64,000 bases of DNA, from the NCBI GenBank assembly GCA_021307315.1, contig JAJSPD010000091.1:62001-126000 (forward strand), in the 5' to 3' direction. The notes beneath the pieces were generated by a model. It was not told the origin of the DNA, made no database searches, and worked only from the letters and a program-made list of their open reading frames with translations. Every line of letters begins with the position of its first letter. Within the stretch, counting starts at the first letter, position 1. Origin of the DNA: Bisporella sp. PMI_857 (lineage: Eukaryota > Ascomycota > Leotiomycetes > Helotiales > Helotiaceae). Positions 59,151 to 64,000 of the stretch are shown in pieces. The translations under genes were made by a program, and so were the position numbers.

Positions 59151-59344
59151 GTCCGTTCGTCCCGTGTTTGCCTTTGTTGAGGAAAAATTCTCCGGATGAA
59201 GAAACAGATACAGGTATAAGGACAACCTTTATAACCAATGCGAAAGCCACATATCGGGTCTGCAGGCAGGTGCCAAGCCCCCACCCCCATCCGCCTAGAC
59301 AACGCTCGCATCTCTGTCACGCTCAAGCCCCATTACCTATTTCA

Positions 59345-61032
59345 ATGGACGAGTAGCTCTTCGGCTGAATCCCTTTTACATCCCAAAATTCATACCCGGA
59401 TCGGTACGTCTTCCATAGAGTATGCTCTGGGCAGTGTCCCACGTCAAAACTTATTGGATATTCTATTCGCCCAAAATGACATCCTAGAAGACTTTTTTGT
59501 TTGGAGAAACCTGCAAGTCCCAAATCAGAATCTGACAAAATCTCAAGGGCGAGCATTGGTCCGACGTTTAGCAGATGGATGCATTTCTAACGAGGTCATC
59601 AACCCTCAGAAAAGGACAAAGACAAAGTCATTACTGTGACAGAGAATCAAGTGAATGGGTTTCCGAATATCCTAGCTGCTATTGCAGCAGGTGGAGTTGT
59701 TGCAACATTCCCATAGTGGGCCAGCTCTCGGGAGCTCTTGTTTCGCATAAACATTCTTCGGCCAAGTGCCATAATTGCTTCAAAAACAACACAAGCTTTG
59801 GTTACAGCCACTCTTGCCCTAAGCCAGCATAAGTTCAGAGTCATAATCCAAGACTCCGAAAATATGGCAGTATAAGATGACCAAGGTATATCTTATATCT
59901 CGGATAGGGAATGGTCTTGGAGTACGGACTGGGATAAGCAAATTGCAACTACTCCGGCCGTGCTTGTCTTTCCAAGTGGTACTATAGGGATTCCGAAAGA
60001 TAAATGCTCAACCCTTTGCAAATGGAGAATCCATCTCACCTCAACCGTCTCCAGGTGTCTGTATATCCCAGCGAAATATCATATCTATGATCTTCCAGCG
60101 GCGCCACCTCTTCAAACAGATTCGGCAACAAGGCCAGACCCTCAAAATTCTCGGTGTACTAGACAGCGCACAACTTGCCGGAATGTTCATCAACGTGTTC
60201 TGTGGCCTCGGGGTAGGCATTGAGAATATCCTGGTTCCAGCGACCGACATCAACCTTATCCTCCAATCATTGGAACTCTATCCCATAAATGTTTTCCTGA
60301 CCGTGCCAACCGTTCTGGCGCGTATGTTATGCCATCCACGATTCCATTAAACCCTTCTTAGAAGCCTTAGATTTGTTTGCACAGGGGCCGCCAAAACTAC
60401 AAAGACAATACAACAAGCATTCAGTAAAGCGCTTTCACCGGGCATGTTCTGCTAAATGGCTTGGGGTATGACGGAGCTCACCTTCTTAGCAACGATGCAT
60501 GAGCCAGGTGTCGAGGGTCCCTGGAGCAGCATTGGTAAGCTGTTAGCTGGGAACTCTATAGAGATTCGCAATGATCGGGGTATACTGCTATCGGCAGGTT
60601 AGACTGGCGAGCTTTGGGTATGTGACTGGCCGAAACAAGGTATGTCCAAAATCCACTAGACATATCCTTAATACTAATAAAGAACAGGATCTCATCAAGT
60701 ACAATGGAGCACAAACAGCCCAACAAGAGCTCGAGGATGTTGTCCGGAAACATGAAGCCGTCTCTGATGTTGGCATTGCGGGGATGGAACTTGCGGATGG
60801 GAATGAGCTACCGACAGCATTTGTAGTCTTGAAGCAGGGAATATCTGCAACTATCGTTAAAGAGATCGCCGAGAACATAAACAAGGAGGTCAGCCTCTAC
60901 AAGAGATTACGCGGAGACGTGCATGTTATTAAAACTATACCTAAGAATCCTATGGGCAAAATTTTATACAACGAGCTACGGGATTTGACAAAGAGACTTG
61001 CTGTGTTGAGGTCGTGCCTAGCAAAGCTTTAA
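59345..61032 (+). pseudogene. Acyl-CoA / 4-coumarate-CoA ligase-like gene, dead
   Basis: Segments in several frames match the order of an adenylate-forming ligase. From an ATG at 59345, SQNSYPDRYVFH is preceded by in-frame TAG and TGA. GFPNILAAIAAGGVVATFP follows near 59660. The AMP-binding loop is degraded to LVFPSGTIGIPK (about 59965-60000), then come GIENILVPATDINLILQSLE and ELYPINVFLTVPTVLARM (60200-60350), and ENDNK-like hinge material is missing. The last segment (about 60690-61032), with IKTIPKNPMGKILYNELR and a C-terminal AKL, is still open. AKL is a strong peroxisomal signal. Stops of CAG-to-TAG and CGA-to-TGA type are C-to-T changes, as repeat-induced mutation makes. The functional gene would have activated a carboxylic acid to its CoA thioester. 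Confidence 0.8.
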
Positions 61033-62345
61033 GCGGATCCCAGCATCTCCACAGCATCTCCACAGCATCAGATGCTGAGAAGGTATATTATTATTGTCGA
61101 GGTTATGTAGTATCGGGGACGTCCCAGCTCATGTAGTAAAATCCAAATATTTAATCAGATAAAATGGGCAGGAGTAATCTCTCGATAATATTTCTGTGTT
61201 TTATACTGAGCTGTAAGTGTTTTCCTCGAGATATTATCGCTGTCTATCTGAGCCCTAAACCTTACTGACATTAGGTGGTGGGCATGTCGATCAAATGTAA
61301 TTGTTAGTGTTTGTTTTGCTGGTAATAATAGTATTATTAATTAAAGCTTTGTGTTTAAATATTTTAGTTGGAAATTTATATCAAACCTTTGTCAGTTTGT
61401 AACACTTTTACTTTTTAGATTTAACAAGTCCACATCTGTTATACTTTGTAAACAGGATCAACCAACAAACTATTGGCCGGTAACCAGACTCATAGTTCAA
61501 AGGTGAAGAAACAGAATAATAACAAATGCTGGCACTGTGGAGCAAGCCCTGCGGATATCTGCCATGCTAATAGGAACAGAAACAATGCTGTAAGTAGCGC
61601 ACGAATTCGGGTAAGGGGTAGAGAAGAAGAGCAATTCTGACTTCGTTCCAGTTTCGAAACGCCATTGCAGATAGTCTGATCGATTTCCAAGAGAAGCAAA
61701 GCTCACCAAACGCGATCGCACTTTGCGGTACTTGCCATACAAATTTTAATCATATCTATAGCCTCTTGTTCTTCTTTTTACCAACTGATTTGGATTATTT
61801 CCGTATACCGACATGGACAGAAACTTCAACAAAGACTTACCGGTGGCCATGTGAATCTTGCGAGTTATTAAAATAAAACCCAAGGAGCAAGGTTTAATAC
61901 TACTGGCTATGCCCGCCTTTAGCATTTTCCACATACACCGGTCTGACTTCGTTCCCAAAGATGATCAGCGAGGCAGAACACTTGCGCGTCTATTGCTTGG
62001 AACATATGGATATGCCTAAGCTCTCACTTCTCTGAAACAAGCGTAGTTTAGTTATCATAATTATTTCGCAGACTTGTTCACCAAAAGCGAATTCTACCTC
62101 TAATGAGAGACACACTTGGCCCTCTCATGTATTCAAAACTTGAACGCTAATGAAATAGCACTCGCTATGTCTCAGGAAACTCGAAAAGAACAAGCCTCTA
62201 AATAAACATCACTTCTAGAAGCAAGTTTGTACATATCGCATAAGTGTAATAGTTCATTCCCAAGCTAACAGATGTAATCACTCAACCATGTATTGAGTCC
62301 GGTACGCCCCTTCCATCTTCCCAGCTATCAATCGATGCATATTAG
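61033..62345. other. AT-rich gene-free region
   Basis: About 1.3 kb. Overlapping ORFs at 61490-61958 (minus) carry no motif. A short direct repeat ATCTCCACAGC occurs at 61045-61070. Nothing is called. Confidence 0.4.
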
Positions 62346-62730
62346 TTATGCATCATCTAGCTCAATGCTCTTCGGCTCGCCATTCGCCTCCCCACTGACG
62401 ACCGTCTTCCCCGTCTTCTTGATGGTCCTCAGCACTGTCTCGTAAGGCAGTGTGTCGGCGGTGACGACAGTGACGGTTTGTTTTTCTAGTGACTCATCGT
62501 GTGACTTGACACCTGCATAACCCATCAGCATCTGTTGTTCGGGAAACATATCACAATCGGAGACAAGCGACCATCGCTTATAATCATCATCACACATTGT
62601 GGTATGCAGATAGTCCGCCGTTTGCGCAGGAGGACTCACCGTCGAGCTTGTCCAGCACGCGCTTGATAGCTCCCGAGCATCCACCGCAGCTCATCTTGAC
62701 GTCGAACTTGTATGTGTGTTCTGCAGACAT
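62346..62730 (-). CDS. atx1: Atx1-type copper metallochaperone (HMA domain)
   Basis: Two exons, 62730-62640 and 62512-62346, give 85 residues; the 127-nt intron splits the Gly codon after LDKLDG. The copper-binding loop MSCGGC is at residues 13-18 with Cys15 and Cys18, within the sequence FDVKMSCGGCSGAIKRVLDKL. The second half has the family's alternating strands and the KKTGK loop 5 lysine. Atx1 hands Cu(I) to the Golgi copper ATPase in the cytosol. The tail GEPKSIELDDA is slightly longer than in yeast. The intron is longer than its neighbours. Complete, normal gene. Confidence 0.93.
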
Positions 62731-63453
62731 CTTTACTGTTTCTGTGGTATCTCTGACGTCCAATGAGGGGTATTCTGCTTGCTAGCGGGGTACAGCTTTA
62801 CGTTCGAATCTGACAGTGATGACTTGTTGATTCAGACGGTGAATTAATCCGTGAATGGTGTGCTGATTGTTACGACTGAAAGCAGAGATGTAACTGCAAG
62901 GTCCGGGTATATGTACTTCGGTGTTGAGGCCAGCTTGCTTTCGCAATCAGCTTATCAATCCTCGGGAAGGAGGTGTCGTCGGCTGCCAAGGATTGTGTTT
63001 CGTATGGCTTCTGAAACCCAACCTGAGGTCTGTGAGATCTGTGGAAACTTGCTCAAATAATATGCTCATTTAATCTGGCATACGTACTGTATAAGATTTA
63101 TAGATTGCTTTTTGTTGAATGTATTGCTTTTTATTTATAGACCAGAGCGAAAGTGTTAATTAAGCCACATTTGCCGGTGCAAAGCACGTCAATTGGTGGA
63201 ACATGGCGAATGGGATAGTCACGTGCGAGTTGTCTCAAATGGATAGTCGAAGCTAAGCATGATGGTGATTACTATAGCCTCTATATATCCAGAAAGTCAA
63301 TTAGCTCTTTCTGACCTGTTAATATATTTAGTTGATGATGGTTAATGCTCTCAGACATACACGGCTGTCTCGATTTGAGTATTAGAGTGATACTATGTAC
63401 AGAACGCAAGTAATAGAAACTAATTCGTTCTATTTCCAACCAAACGAGAAATC
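62731..63453. other. Intergenic region, no gene seen
   Basis: Upstream of the copper chaperone and downstream of the edge gene. The plus ORF at 62851-63060 is not supported. Confidence 0.4.
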
Positions 63454-64000
63454 TCATTGAGGCAGCTCGCCGTCGCTGTCAATTAGTGGTGGCATCTCAT
63501 CGTCGCTTTCACCATCGTCAATCGGTTCCTCTAGATCCGGCATCCCATCAAAGTCTGTATCAGTACTAATAGGCATTAGGTTAATTATAGATATGGTAGA
63601 TGGCAACACCATGGGAAGTAATATGTCTATCTGAAGAAGGGAACTTACTCTTCGTTTTGATGCTCTTCGGCGTCGTTTTGCCTCGAACCTGAGCCAAAGA
63701 GCATCTGCATAAATCTATTAGCTAGACCTTGTGGAACCTGAATACGTTGACCTTGTTCTCCCTAAATCAGATATTAGCACACATTACTTTGTTATACATT
63801 GTAGACATATACTTCTCCTATTTGAAGCTCCAATATATTATTGGCATTTGGCATTTCGGCATCATCTGGACCATCGCTTTGGCTATCATCATCCGCCCCT
63901 TGATGAGCACCCGGTTGACGACCGTTGTAGAGGAGCCGGAATAGACGAGCAATAGGGCCAGGAAGGCCAGCAGAAGAAACCGGATTATTATCCGCTTGGT
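63454..64000 (-). CDS. 3' end of an acidic hypothetical protein (runs off the window)
   Basis: Three exons are visible on the minus strand: 64000-63813, 63761-63649 and 63565-63454, with introns of 51 and 83 nt. The visible 137 residues open in frame with GLPGPIARLFRLLYNG, then become strongly acidic (DDDSQSDGPDDAE), continue with FMQMLFGSGSRQ after the first intron, and end DSDGELPQ with many Asp-Asp pairs. No catalytic motif is visible; the N-terminal part, which would identify it, lies outside. Acidic tails of this type are common in chromatin or ubiquitin-pathway proteins. Confidence 0.6.

Noticed and set aside
59345..61032. Functional acyl-CoA ligase with introns
   Set aside because: Stops and frame changes fall inside conserved strands, including directly after the first residues and in the AMP-binding loop, and cannot all be removed by introns.

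Overview
The window is nuclear DNA of a filamentous ascomycete (Pezizomycotina; a leotiomycete-like fungus would fit, but the class is inferred only loosely). The evidence is many introns of about 45-60 bp with GTAAGT-type donors and CTRAY-like branch points, a HET/NB-ARC gene, Zn2Cys6 regulators, an intron-bearing tRNA-Met, and AT-rich gene-poor stretches with decayed genes and MITE-like repeats. There are no operons; each gene has its own splicing pattern. I rebuilt exon joins by hand from splice sites, reading frame and family motifs.

Layout. 1-4 kb: the 5' part of a HET/NB-ARC incompatibility gene, then an AT-rich desert with a MITE-like inverted repeat. 4-8.2 kb: a cytochrome P450 converging on a Zn2Cys6 regulator. 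9-20.3 kb: housekeeping genes, namely a BAR-domain protein, tRNA-Met, a CSC1/DUF221 channel and the INO80 subunit Arp8. 21.8-27.1 kb: a secreted repetitive protein and a degenerate gene. 27.2-32 kb: a secreted aspartic protease, a SAM methyltransferase and a nucleoside-hydrolase-like protein, all on the minus strand. 33-44 kb: a P-loop protein, a membrane-anchored S33 (TAP-like) peptidase, a UstYa-type DUF3328 oxidase, a KEX2-processed repeat precursor, tRNA-Arg and an old yellow enzyme. 46-52.4 kb: a coiled-coil-like hypothetical protein, a second Zn2Cys6 regulator, an AlkB-like dioxygenase and an unknown protein. 52.5-55.2 kb: an F-box-like fragment, a dead kinase-like gene, a G-rich tract and a second MITE-like element. 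55.6-64 kb: a C2H2 regulator, a crotonase divergent from a dead acyl-CoA ligase, an Atx1-type copper chaperone, and the 3' end of an acidic protein.

The most interesting part is about 35.8-44.3 kb. A 109-residue secreted precursor (40563-40979) carries four Thr-Tyr core segments spaced exactly 14 residues apart, each preceded by Lys-Arg. It is transcribed divergently from a UstYa-family gene (38608-39873). The two HxxHC motifs of that oxidase are complete only if a 14-nt microexon is spliced in. This is the layout of fungal ribosomally made, KEX2-cut, UstY-modified cyclic peptides (dikaritins such as ustiloxin, phomopsin and asperipin), with a core type I do not recognise. The flanking S33 peptidase, methyltransferase, old yellow enzyme and Zn2Cys6 regulator are plausible but unproven partners. 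All functional statements are from sequence reading only; no database search was possible.
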